Shown here one piece after another: positions 31,545 to 41,585 of a stretch of DNA of 64,000 nt (positions are counted from its first letter, which is position 1; every line of letters begins with the position of its first letter). A program made the position numbers and the translations under genes. The stretch comes from Heterobasidion occidentale (lineage: Eukaryota > Basidiomycota > Agaricomycetes > Russulales > Bondarzewiaceae), in assembly GCA_039111635.1 (NCBI GenBank), contig JBCAQO010000014.1, forward strand, positions 2,356,001 through 2,420,000, read 5' to 3'. The notes beneath the pieces were generated by a model. The model was not told where the DNA came from. It worked only from the letters and a program-made list of their open reading frames with translations, and searched no databases.

Positions 31545-33296
31545 ATGAAGAAAGGTTTACAAGAATGGAACAAAGAAGAAGGATTGGTCCTTCATCGAGG
31601 AAAGATATATGTTCCTCGAAACGAACAACTTCGTCGAGATATCATCAAACTAAACCATGACAATCTAGTAGCAGGACATCCAGGACAAAGAGGAACTCTA
31701 GCCTTAGTCGGACAAGAATTTACTTGGCCAGGAATATCAAACACAGTTCACCAATATGTGGAAGGATGCGCCATCTGTCAATCCACCAAGAACGACACAC
31801 ATCCTACCATGGTACCCCTACAACCAACAGAAATTCCAGATCGACCCTTCGGAACAATAACCATGGATTTTATTACAGATCTACCAGAATCAAACGGATA
31901 CGACTCACTACATGTAGTAACCGATCGATTCACCAAAACGGCAGTAATAACCCCATGCCTGAAGACTATCGACTCTGATGGAACAGCCAAAATCTTGTTA
32001 GAAAACACCTGGAGACGCTATGGGCTGCCAGATAAAATCATATCGGATAGAGGAACTCAATTCGCTTCAAAAGTAGCGCAAGCCCTGCTCAAAGAATTAG
32101 GAATCAAATCTGCTTTAAGCACAGCCTATCACCCGCAGACGGACGGTGCTACTGAACAAATGAATCAGGAATTAGAACAATACCTAAGAGCATTTTGCAG
32201 CTCTTCACAAGACGATTGGGCTGGATTAATCCCCTACGCGGAATATGCCCACAACACCCATCAGCACTCAGCCACGCAGAAGTCACCATTTGAACTTCTC
32301 CACGGATATCAACCACGGGCTTACCCAGCCATCATCGGAAACACGAATGTCCCCACCGCCGACGCTCGCCTCGAAGCTCTGCAACGTGCCAGGAAGGAAG
32401 CACAAGCCAGCCTCGAAATTGCAGCCGAAGCCATGAGGATACAGCACGACCATTTTGGAACGGACCTGCCGCCTTTCAAGAAAGGAGACCAAGTATGGCT
32501 TAATGGGAAGAACATCCACACCGATCACCCATCAGAGAAACTGAGACCCAAACGCTTTGGGCCATTTGAAATCACTGACACCATAGGAAATGTCAACTTC
32601 AGGTTGAAACTGCCCAACAGCTGGAAGCGCATTCACGACGTCTTCCATGCTAGTCGACTCACGCCCTACAAGGAAAACGAAGTCTATGGCCCGAACTACC
32701 CTAAACCGGCTCCGGACCTGATCGAAGGGCAAGAAGAATTCGAAGTCGAAGCCATTGTCGGAGCTAGGCGCTTCGGACAATGGAAGATCCTGCAGTACCT
32801 GATCAAATGGAAGGGCTACCCGGAATCGGACAACTCTTGGGAAGCCGCGGCAAACGTCACTAACGCACAAGAAGCCATAAAGGACTTCTACCGCCGGCAC
32901 CCTCGGGCAGTCAAAGGAATGGAAGCCTCCATTCTGGCCCTGGTGATCGAATTAGAACTCAACAGAGTAGCCGAAGAAGATCAAATCAGAAAGAAGCTCG
33001 AGAAGCATCCGATCGGAAAGAAGCTTCTCACTACAGGATTAGCTATCCCCCAGATCATGGAAGAGATCAACAAACGAATGACGCAGCTAAAGAGGCCGCC
33101 CCTGGTTCCTCGATCAAAAGTGCCACCACCGGCGATCAACGATCGAGAAGCGCAGCCAAAGAAGCCCAATATAGATTCGTCTCGATCAAAGCTGCAGCAG
33201 AAGCGATCGGACAACTCTAATTGGCGGACTCAAGCATACCAGGAGCTACAAAAGCAGACCAACCGAGGATTGGCATGGCCAGGCAAACGACTATGA
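31545..33296 (+). CDS. integrase with chromodomain, family 2 copy F (intact 583-codon segment)
   Basis: This is the C-terminal part of pol and the longest undamaged pol segment of the gypsy elements here. Integrase inserts the cDNA into chromatin. The HHCC finger (NHDNLVAGHPGQ...CAICQSTK) and the catalytic D, D, E (TMDFITDLP, SDRGTQF, HPQTDGATEQ) are all present. A chromodomain follows near residues 400-450 (YLIKWKGYPESDNSWEAA); in chromoviruses it directs integration toward marked chromatin. The last 120 residues are basic and charged. The segment is normally translated as part of Gag-Pol and released by protease; the first codon here is only the start of the open stretch. Confidence 0.9.
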   Translation: MKKGLQEWNKEEGLVLHRGKIYVPRNEQLRRDIIKLNHDNLVAGHPGQRGTLALVGQEFTWPGISNTVHQYVEGCAICQSTKNDTHPTMVPLQPTEIPDRPFGTITMDFITDLPESNGYDSLHVVTDRFTKTAVITPCLKTIDSDGTAKILLENTWRRYGLPDKIISDRGTQFASKVAQALLKELGIKSALSTAYHPQTDGATEQMNQELEQYLRAFCSSSQDDWAGLIPYAEYAHNTHQHSATQKSPFELLHGYQPRAYPAIIGNTNVPTADARLEALQRARKEAQASLEIAAEAMRIQHDHFGTDLPPFKKGDQVWLNGKNIHTDHPSEKLRPKRFGPFEITDTIGNVNFRLKLPNSWKRIHDVFHASRLTPYKENEVYGPNYPKPAPDLIEGQEEFEVEAIVGARRFGQWKILQYLIKWKGYPESDNSWEAAANVTNAQEAIKDFYRRHPRAVKGMEASILALVIELELNRVAEEDQIRKKLEKHPIGKKLLTTGLAIPQIMEEINKRMTQLKRPPLVPRSKVPPPAINDREAQPKKPNIDSSRSKLQQKRSDNSNWRTQAYQELQKQTNRGLAWPGKRL

Positions 33297-33434
33297 CCCC
33301 TTTCGACCCCACTCTATCCACAGTAGCTGTTTATACCGTCGTCGCGACTCTTGCTCTCACCGCTGTCTCCATCGCCATCGCCCTTGTCCTCGGATCCCTC
33401 CACGCCGCTGCCACCATTGGCGTCTCCTCCATCG

Positions 33435-33442
33435 TATAAAAG
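33435..33442 (+). promoter_or_regulatory. TATA box before ORF3, copy F
   Basis: TATAAAAG lies 58 bp upstream of the ORF3 ATG. The predicted start about 34 bp downstream (near 33469) leaves a 24-nt leader with no earlier ATG. The 33297-33434 spacer upstream shows no gene. Confidence 0.55.
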
Positions 33443-33492
33443 ACACCCCGCATAGGACAAAGACATTCCTCAGCATCCCAGCTACCACTCGA

Positions 33493-35166
33493 ATGTCCCT
33501 TGCCTCCACACACCTTTTCTTACACAACTCCCCTCGCTATATTCTCAGTAACATCAGAATGACCTCCGCTACCACTTCCCCTCACGCCTCCAACACCTCC
33601 TCCCCCAACCCCTTCATCCTGTGCACCATCTCTCCGCCCACTACCACACCCACGCTCATTGATGACACGGACTCAGATTACGACAGCGAGGACAACATCC
33701 CTTCAGAAGGCGTCCCAGTCGCCGATCCCCTTACAGAATTTGTTATCCCCCGGTTCCCAGCTGAAATGCCAAACCCCCACATCGCCATCCCTCCGTTGGC
33801 TTTCGCCATTCACAACGAAAACCCTCGCATTCGAATCCGCGCCATACCCAACCCCCTCTACGACATCCGTCTCTACCAGGACCTGAATACGAACCATAGC
33901 ATCTACCACCTCACGCTCGCCGAGGACGAGGCACCTATCATTCTGAACCAGCCTGGCTTGAAGAACCCCCGTGCTTTCCTTTTCTATTTACAGCAAGCAG
34001 TCTGGGCGCAAGCCTACCAGGTTTTCTCGGGACCGCTCAACCAGACTCAAGCTATTCTCCTCGCCAACCTCACCGTCACCTCCTACCGTATGAAAGGATT
34101 GATCAATCTCCCCGCCATCCGCAACGACATGATCAATTTCCGACTGGAGGAATCTTCACCACCAGCTCCATCCTCCTACAGGCGCACGCCATACCAGCCT
34201 GGCTCGATGTACTGGCTCGAATCCGCTACAAGGAGAACACGATCCGTTGGTTCCGATTCGCAGGACATAATGGAGCACGTCTGGAGATCGAAGAGTACGT
34301 TCCTAAAGGACTACTGCCGACCCACTCCTTCCCGCTTAACAGTCGAGGGGTTCACCCCATTGCGTGCTACTGGCCCGGCGGATGTACCCCGGAGGATAAC
34401 GTTAGGCCCTGGGTTATGACCAAACCGGATATACAGGAACAGGGGTTTCACCAGATCGACGCGGAGGAACCCATGACAGTCGATCCCCCGGTCGATACCG
34501 AGCCCGATCTCCCGGCGGTAGACCCCTTTCAGCCCACCGACGAGGAGACCGCCGAATGCACGAGACCCACCAGTCCCCCTTTCGACCCCGATACAAGTCG
34601 TCCGGGATCGCCAGGTACTTCGGCCGCTACCGGTACCACCCCCGTCACCCCCTGCTGTGTCCCCATCCCCCCCCTTACTCGGCGACGACCTCACCCGTCC
34701 TATCATTGTCGACGAAGCCTCCCCCCAGTCGCCGGACGTTCCTGTCGCAACTGAAGAGGGATGGCCTGCAGACGCATTGGACTCCGAAAACGTCTGGCCT
34801 AACCCGCCTACTCTCCCGCCTTCTCCACCCACCGACCCCGCTACTCGTACCTGCTGGGAATGTGGACGCGCCGGCCATCTCGTCGTGGGATGTCCAATCA
34901 CGGGCATTCGTCAGAGAACGGACGTTACGGCGCGCGGCTTTCTTCAAGACTACGATAGGCATCGCATGCAGTCCCGGCGCCTTCGTCTACAGATGGATAG
35001 GACGGCTGAGGAATACGGATACCACAAGCAGGCATTGGATCACTTAATCGACACCGCTAACTGGACCGGATACCCCGCTCGGAACATCCCCACCTTCGAC
35101 GAAGTTCATCTGAGGAGACCCGCCCCTACCATCGGTGCACCCGCCAAGCGCCGAAGACTTGTATAG
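33493..35166 (+). pseudogene. ORF3 of family 2: unknown protein with C-terminal CCHC zinc knuckle
   Basis: It opens at ATG 33493 and ends TAG 35164, 11 bp before the 3' LTR, about 557 codons if two frameshifts (near 34190 and in the poly-C near 34665) are ignored. Residues 1-100 are Ser/Thr/Pro-rich with an acidic patch (DDTDSDYDSED). A folded-looking part follows (PRAFLFYLQQAVWAQAYQVF, and in the shifted frame IRYKENTIRWFRFAGHNGAR). A disordered Pro-rich linker leads to the knuckle CWECGRAGHLVVGC (34852-34893) and the tail ends KRRRLV, a possible nuclear signal. The element already has a CCHC in gag, so this is a second nucleic-acid-binding protein. No membrane segment is evident. I see no similarity to family 1 ORF3 beyond position and promoter. 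Confidence 0.65.
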
Positions 35167-35177
35167 AGAGGGGGTAG

Positions 35178-36012
35178 TGTTAGGACCGCGTCCTAACACG
35201 TGCTTCGCACGTGAATGGATGGGCTGGTCAAGTGCTTCGGACTTGCTGCAGACTCGGACCGCTTTCCATGACTCCTTACCATTTACATGCTGATGCATGA
35301 ACGCTGACTTCTGGTTCCTGATTCTTGATGTGGACAGACATTGGTTCCTGACCCCTGTTCCTGGTTCTTGATCGATCGAAGATGTGGATGGACATTAATG
35401 ATTCGGATTACTATATTTGGTTACATGGCAGGTCGATGAGGCATTCTAGCTTACGGATCTCGATCGTTGACTTCGGTACCTGAGAAGTGCACGGACCAGA
35501 TCTTGATCCTGCCCTAGACACTTCTGTACGTAAATAGCCGAGATGAGCTTCTAAGAAGCTCAGCTCGTTCACCTGTAATACACTCGATCTCTGCACTGCG
35601 CCCGGCGTCTGGCTACCTTCTTAGCCCACGCTTCGTGATCTCTGTCAGATCTGAGAAACTCTTTGCACGGTCTGATGAAGCACTGGACTCGTCTCCCTTC
35701 CCTCCCCTCCCTCTACTCATCCGCTTCTATACCAGGCTAGCTGCCTACCGCGTTCTCAGTTGGACACCCCCTCGTGTCATCTGTTGGACAGGAGAAGATC
35801 ATCCGGTTCCTCCTCATCATCGAGAAGACCTCGAGGATCACCTTCTCAATCTCTTCGAGAACAAAGCCGACAGCAACCCCGAGTTCCTCGAAAGAGCCCA
35901 AAGACGATCTATTGTCTTCATCCATTGGAGTCTACGACTATACGAACCAGTGGAGGTTTAGCCTAGGGACCCCTTCGTGCATCGGTGCACGTGATAGGTC
36001 TCCGACCTAACA
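35178..36012 (+). repeat. family 2 3' LTR, copy F (835 bp)
   Basis: Preceded by the purine tract AGAGAGGGGGTAG. Against the 5' LTR I read six substitutions, all transitions, four of them CpG to TpG or CpA, plus two single-base indels. Confidence 0.95.
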
Positions 36013-36017
36013 GCGAC
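36013..36017. repeat. target-site duplication GCGAC (right) of copy F
   Basis: Duplicate of 25627-25631; the copia LTR resumes with TGGCACACAG directly afterwards. Confidence 0.93.
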
Positions 36018-36521
36018 TGGCACACAGAGAGTGCCAAAAGAAAGCTCTATAACGACAGGACTATGGTCCAGAGGGTAAGAGTCTAAAGTAGATACAAAGA
36101 ACAGATGGGAGCGCACCTATGGTCCAGAGGGTAAGAGTCTGAAGAAAGAATCGCCCTCGGACCACAGGTATTTAAGCTATAGAGAACAATAAGAAACGAA
36201 ATAGGAAGGTATGACATCAACGGGTCATTACAGGTGGTCCTCCTTACAAAGCGGTCAAAGGCTCCACCTGTAGGTCGGTCCGGAGTGTCAATGACATCAC
36301 ACAGGACCACCTGAGTCAGCCAACCCGGTGAAACAACTGAAACAAAGTGAGACAAGGTGAAACAAAGTGAGACAGTCCCAAAAAGAGAAAGAAAGCAATA
36401 TACCCGCTCTGGGAGTGGCTGTAGGGCCGCTCCCAGCTGTAGAGGCGAGTAATCAATCAGTCCGTAATGTGGCACGCATGTGGCACCCATGCCACATCAA
36501 CCAGAACGGCCACAAACTACA
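36018..36521 (-). repeat. copia element 1, 3' LTR (main part, subtype a)
   Basis: With the 27 bp at 25605-25631 it makes a 531-bp LTR. It ends CCACAAACTACA (TGTAGTTTGTGG on the element strand). It is almost identical to the 3' LTR of copia element 3, with one T indel by eye, but clearly different from its own partner at 41055-41585. Confidence 0.92.
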
Positions 36522-36564
36522 CACCCTCCTGATTCCACGCCTCTAGAGCATCCATAACACCCTC

Positions 36565-38558
36565 CTAATGCGGCAGATCCTCTAGTCCCATCAAGCTGCA
36601 GCAAATCTTCACCTTCTCAGGTGGAACAGCCTTCGTCAGGATGTCCGCAGCGTTGTCCGCAGTAGGAACGTAGGCTGGAGCAATCACACCAGCCTCTACC
36701 TGGTCCCTGAGCCAAAAGAAACGAAGATCGAGATGCTTCATGCGCCCATGGTGCTCTGGATTCTTGCTAACTGCAACAGCGGACTGGTTATCGACGCGGA
36801 GAATTGAGGGCTCAGAGAGGGAGTAGCCAAGTTCAGTGAGCAAATTGCGCATCCAGACGATCTCCCGGCCCGCATCAACGGCAGCAATGAATTCCGCCTC
36901 TGTGGTCGACTGTGCAACGAGTCCCTGAAGCTTGGAGCTCCAGCTGATGGCTCCAGAGCCAATGCGCAACACATATCCACTAGTGGACCGTCCGTTGTCC
37001 GGATTGCCTGCATGATCAGCATCACAGAACGAGGTAAAGAGCTCCTTGGAGTCGGTGGGGCCATAGACGAGTCGATAATTCAGAGGGCCTCTCAGATAGC
37101 GAAACAAGTGCTTCACAGCCTTCCAGTGCACAATCCCAGGATTCGAGTTGAACCGGCACAGGACAGAGACCGTGTGGGCGATGTCAGGACGAGTGGCGAG
37201 TGCAAGGAACAACAGGGAACCGACAGCAGAGATGTAGGGAACCTTCTTCATGTACTCCTTGTCCTCAGTCGATGCAGGGGCCATGGAAACGGAGAGATTG
37301 GTGCCAGGGACCATGGGGGTCTTCACAGGGGTCGAGTCGGCCTGTCCATAACGCTCCAGCATGTCTAGAATGTACTGGCGCTGAGAGAGCATCAGGCGAC
37401 GATGGGCGCAATCCCTGGCAATCTCTATACCAAGAAGAGCGGTGGTGGGTCCCAAATCGCGAAGTTTGAATGACCTAGAGAGCTCAACGACGAGATCATC
37501 GAGCAGAGACAAGGAATTCGACGCAAAAGTGCAATCATCGACAAAGACTGGCAGAATGACCTTGACCTGATCCTTGGCATAGACATAGATGCTGTTGTCA
37601 GAGTAGATCGCCTTGAATCCCATGCGCTCCAGTGCCGCCTTCAGCTTCTTGTACCACAGCCGACTCGCCTGCTTCAGCCCATACAAGCCCTTCATCAAGC
37701 GACAGACCATCTCAGGTCCTCCCTGCTCAAATCCTTCAGGCTGCTCCATATATACCACAGTGTCCAGATCGCCATTGATAAACGCATGGGAGATGTCCAC
37801 AGAGCGCAGGTGAAAGTCCTCGAGGGCAGAGAGAGCAAGTATGGCACGAATGGCTGCAAACTTAGCTGTGGGGCAAATGTCTCAAAATAATCGAATCCAG
37901 GGCACTGACTGAAGCCCTTGGCGACGAGACGAGCCTTGTAGCGTTCAACAGAGCCATCCGTGTTGTGTTTCACCTTGAAAACCCAACGAGAACCGATCGC
38001 CTTGCAGCCCTCAGGCAGTGGAACAATGTCCCAGGTGCGATTCCGAGCATGAGCCTCCATCTCTTCCTCTGCCGCCTTCTGCCACTCATCTGCATCAGGG
38101 CGCCTCATTGCCTGACGATACGTCGACGGCTCAGCCTTTTCAGCACCAGAGATGAACAGGGCACGCTCGACTTCAGCCAGAAATGTGTCCTCAACAATGG
38201 GTTCCATCTCTGCATCTTCAGAAGCATCAGGGGCGTCCTCAGCAGCGTCAGAATGAGCATCATCGTCTGCAGGCAGCGTCCTAACCTTCCACCATTCGCC
38301 AGGAGCGCGACGAGTGCGAGTAGAGCGTCGAGTACCAGATGGACCTGGTTCAGGGGTGGCAGAGCGATTCCTAGAGCGTGTTCTAAGAGCAGGAGGTGGT
38401 GCTGGAATAACAGGAGGGGTAGCATCAGGAGGGACAACAACAGGAGCAAGAGGTGGAGGAGGTGCTGGGTCTGCCACAGGATGATCCTGATCGATGGGAG
38501 CATTTTCCAAGTGACCAGCAGGAGGAGGAGGATCCACTTCCCCCCCCAGAATCGGCAC
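36565..38558 (-). pseudogene. copia element 1: reverse transcriptase and RNase H
   Basis: A 411-codon open segment (37800-36565) covers the RT palm (LPVFVDDCTF, the copia FVDD box) and RNase H (FCDADHAG, then STTEAEFIAAVDAG), ending LTKAVPPEKVKICCSLMGLE, 13 residues typical of copia C-termini. The RT N-terminal part (WVFKVKHNTDGSVERYKARL) and the Pro-rich linker lie in another frame at 38558-37695. The break near 37870 is one missing C relative to element 3. RT/RNase H would convert element RNA to cDNA in the particle. Confidence 0.88.
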
Positions 38559-40863
38559 CGGATCAACATCTGCATCCCAAAGACTGAACAGAGACGAGGG
38601 AGGAGGGTGGCAGACTGGGTGTTAGCATCAAAGTGGCGAGTCCCAGGAAAGAATCGCTCATCAAAGTCTGCCCTTTCCGAAATGATGACCTTCCGAGTCG
38701 CAGGATTGTAGAACTTCCACGCCTTGTAGCCCTCAGGGTACCCAATAAACACGCACTTCTCCATATGCGATCCAAATCCATCCTTTTGTCCCTCTGCACA
38801 TGCACATAAGCCAAGCAGCCCAGACCCGCAAGTGCGAAACATCCGGTTTCTTTCCATGGACCATCTCAAATGGCGTCTTGCCCTTCAGGGTAGATGTCCA
38901 GAGTCGATTCCAGACGTGGACATAAGCGGCAAGAGCCTCGCCCCAGAAAACAAGCGGCAAATGGGATTCAGAGAGCATAGCGGTGAGGGCCTCCATGATG
39001 GTGCGATTGGCACGCTCTGCCACGCCGTTCTGCTGTGGCCGATTGCGCGCCGTGTGCCTCCTAGCGATCCCATGCTCCAAACAAAACGAGTCCCAGGCAT
39101 TAGACATGTACTCTCCTCCCTTGTCATCCTGCAGAGCCAAAATGCGCTGTCCAGTGAGGTTCTCCACATAGGCCTTGTAGCGCTTGAAGGCCTCAAACGC
39201 GTTGCTCTTCAAGCGCAGGGCATAGACCACCTTGAGCTTGGTGAACTCATCAATGAAGGTGATCCAGTAGCGCATTCCAGAGTGAGTGGCAACAGGGAGA
39301 GGACCATGGAGATCAGAGTGGACGAGTTCAAGCGGTTTGGAGGTGACAGAGCCAGTGGAGGGGAAGGGGTGAGCATGCATCTTGCCAGAGAGACAGGGCT
39401 CGCACACAGGGTCAGGCTGCACGTCCGAATCGAGCTGTAGACCAGTAACGAGTCGTTCCTTCACCATCTTCTGTACCCCAGCATGGTGGTGGTGGCAGAG
39501 ACGACGATGCCACAGGGACCAATCGAGAGGGAGAGTAGAAGCAGCACCAGCAGACTGCAAAACAACGGTGGAGGTGGTCCCTTGGAGATAGGCGTTGTTG
39601 GAACCATCAGGAACGACTGCCATGAACCACACTGCACCATCCCGGGAGAAATGCATGGAACATCCTTCTATTAGCACAGAGAAGTGCTTGTGCTGAGTCA
39701 AATACAGCACAGACAGGAGATTACAGCCAAGATCAGGGACATGCAGGACGTTTGAGAACTCCACAGACTGCGCCCTCTTGCCTCCAACAACTGGATTGAA
39801 CACCACAGTCCCAACACCAGCAGAGTAGATGACAGACGAGTCTGCAAGACGGATGGGGACGACGAAAGGACGATAGTTGCGAAGCCAGTGGCGATGGGGT
39901 GTCATATGAGAGGTCGCACCTGTGTCCGCGTTCCAATCGAGGTCAGTGACGAATGAGGGGGCTGCAGACGAAGGGGATGGAGCAGGGGAACGAAAACTTG
40001 CATTGCCTGCAAACTGCATGGGACCAGAGGCTTCAGGGGCCTGAACCGAGTGGGCCTGCTGTGGCTTGGACTTCTTCAGCTCCTCATTGATCCTCTTGAA
40101 GCACCTGTCATCAGTGTGGCCAGTGGCACCGCAGAAATCGCACTTGTACTGCTTCCTAGGGGGCCTGGAACGTCTGTAGGAGGTGGAGGAAGAGGAGGGG
40201 GATGAAGGAAAGGATGCCACAAGGGCCTGTGCAGAGTCTGTGGCATCAGAACGACGCGCACGGTTCAAATCCTCGCGCCTGAACGCGTCCTCGAGCTTGG
40301 AACGAGACAAGACGTCCATGAGACTGAGGGAGGAGCGGAAGGTGTCAAACTCGGAGGGGAGAGACCACAAGAGCGCCATGCAAGTCAGCTCCTCGTCCTG
40401 CTTCTTGAGATCGAAGCCAGAGTCGCGGAGGTTCCTTAGGACGCGCATAGACTCGTCCACACGATGAATGAGGGACTGGAGGGACTCATCGTTGCGCTTC
40501 TTGATCGAAAAGAGGTCCTCCATCGCGTTGAAACGCGATCCAGCAGACTTCTTGTTGAACTGCTCCTCCAATGTGGTCCAAATAGCGATAGGGTCGTCCT
40601 CAATGCCATCCAAAACGCCTCTGAACTGCTCCTCAACCGAAAGTAAGAGCGCACCAGCAGCCTTCTGAGCATTCCTCTTCCACTCTGCCACCTCCCTTGC
40701 CTCAGCAGGCTTCTCCTTCGTGCCAACAGGGGCTGTCTCATCACCAGACCAAAAGCCACAGGCCTTTGAGACGAAGCCAGGCCTTGATCTCCTTGGACCA
40801 GGAAGGATAGTTGCGATTATTGAGAGGGGAGACGGAAGGGAGCGAATGAAGGGTCAGACATGG
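38559..40863 (-). pseudogene. copia element 1: gag, protease, integrase
   Basis: A 652-codon open segment (40691-38733) carries gag (UBN2-like: FRGVLDGIEDDPIAIWTTLE), knuckle CDFCGATGHTDDRC, protease DTGATSHM, the gag-pre-integrase HHCC (WHRRLCHHHHAG...CEPCLSGK) and integrase core (HSDLHGPLP, QDDKGGEYMS, PQQNGVAERANRT), so all catalytic residues are present. The gag start (MSDPSFAP, ATG at 40863) is in another frame because of a 2-bp loss near 40745. A further frameshift near 38830 within the integrase C-terminal part is shared with element 3. Confidence 0.88.
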
Positions 40864-41037
40864 TGTGGCACGAGTGGCACGAGCAGGGAAAGGTGTTGGA
40901 AGCGATGTGGGATGATAGGAAAGGCAGGAAAGCAATGGGGAAGATGTGGCAGCAAAGAGGTGTGGCCAGAAAGGAGTGGCACAGCAGATGGGAGACCAGA
41001 AAGTGTCGATAAAACAATGTAGAGCAAAGTCGCTAGA

Positions 41038-41054
41038 GCGCAGGGCCCATAACC
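41038..41054 (-). promoter_or_regulatory. copia primer binding site (half-tRNA type), element 1
   Basis: On the element strand GGTTATGGGCCCTGCGC directly follows the LTR. It is complementary to the anticodon stem-loop (CAT anticodon) of initiator tRNA-Met and not to its 3' end, as in Drosophila copia. Confidence 0.75.
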
Positions 41055-41585
41055 TGTTGAGCGCAGTGAGAATGTAGCGACTGGCACAGAGAGAGTGCCA
41101 AAAAGAAGCTCTATAACGACAGGACTGTGGTCCAGAGGGTAAGAGTCTGAAGTAGATACAATGAACAGAAGGGAGCGCACCTGTGGTCCAGAGGGTAAGA
41201 GTCTGAAGAAAGAATCGCCCTCGGACCACGGGTATTTAAGCTACAGAGAACAATAAGAAACGAAATAGGAAGGTATGACATCAACGGGTCATTACAGGTG
41301 GTCCACCTTACAAAGCGGTCAAAAGCTCCACCTGGAGGTCGGTCCGGAGTGTCAGTGACATCACACAGGACCGCCTCAGCCGGCTAACCCGGTGAAACAA
41401 CTGAAACAAAGTGAGACAAGGTGGAAACAAAGTGAGACAGTCCAAAAGGAGAAAGAAAGCAATATACCCGCTCTGGGAGTGGCTCTAGGGCCGCTCCCAG
41501 CTGCAGAGGCGAGTAATCAATGAGTCCCAAAGGTGGCACGCATGTGGCACCCATGCCACATCAACCAGAACGGCCACAAACAACA
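41055..41585 (-). repeat. copia element 1, 5' LTR (subtype b, 531 bp)
   Basis: TGTTGAGCGC...CAAACAACA on the plus strand. It differs from the element's other LTR at many sites, for example GGTGGTCCACCTTACAAAGC versus GGTGGTCCTCCTTACAAAGC. Confidence 0.92.

Larger units (their letters stand above)
25632..36012 (+). mobile_element. Ty3/gypsy chromovirus family 2, copy F (complete, 10.4 kb)
   Basis: Two near-identical LTRs enclose gag, pol, an internal TATA box and ORF3, with a purine tract before the 3' LTR. It is flanked by GCGAC on both sides (25627-25631 and 36013-36017). It interrupts a copia LTR whose two halves fit exactly, so it is the most recent insertion in this block. By eye the LTRs differ by six transitions and two 1-bp indels. 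Gag, pol and ORF3 each carry frameshifts or stops, so it probably moved with proteins from another copy, or it decayed after insertion. Confidence 0.95.
36018..41585 (-). mobile_element. Ty1/copia element 1 (minus strand; left LTR split by copy F)
   Basis: Read on the minus strand: LTR (41585-41055), primer site, gag, protease, integrase, RT, RNase H, purine tract, LTR (36521-36018 and 25631-25605). The gene order with integrase before RT defines Ty1/copia. The two LTRs belong to different sequence subtypes, so the element is probably a recombinant. Beyond its right LTR lies not host DNA but the interior of a second copia copy, starting GATTC. Confidence 0.9.

Noticed and set aside
34311..34907. 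198-codon minus-strand ORF over family 2 ORF3
   Set aside because: Gly/Arg/Ser-rich shadow of the Pro-rich linker on the plus strand, which carries the zinc knuckle.
37965..38711. 248-codon plus-strand ORF over copia element 1
   Set aside because: It is antisense to the RT/linker coding strand and has only Arg/Ser-rich shadow composition.
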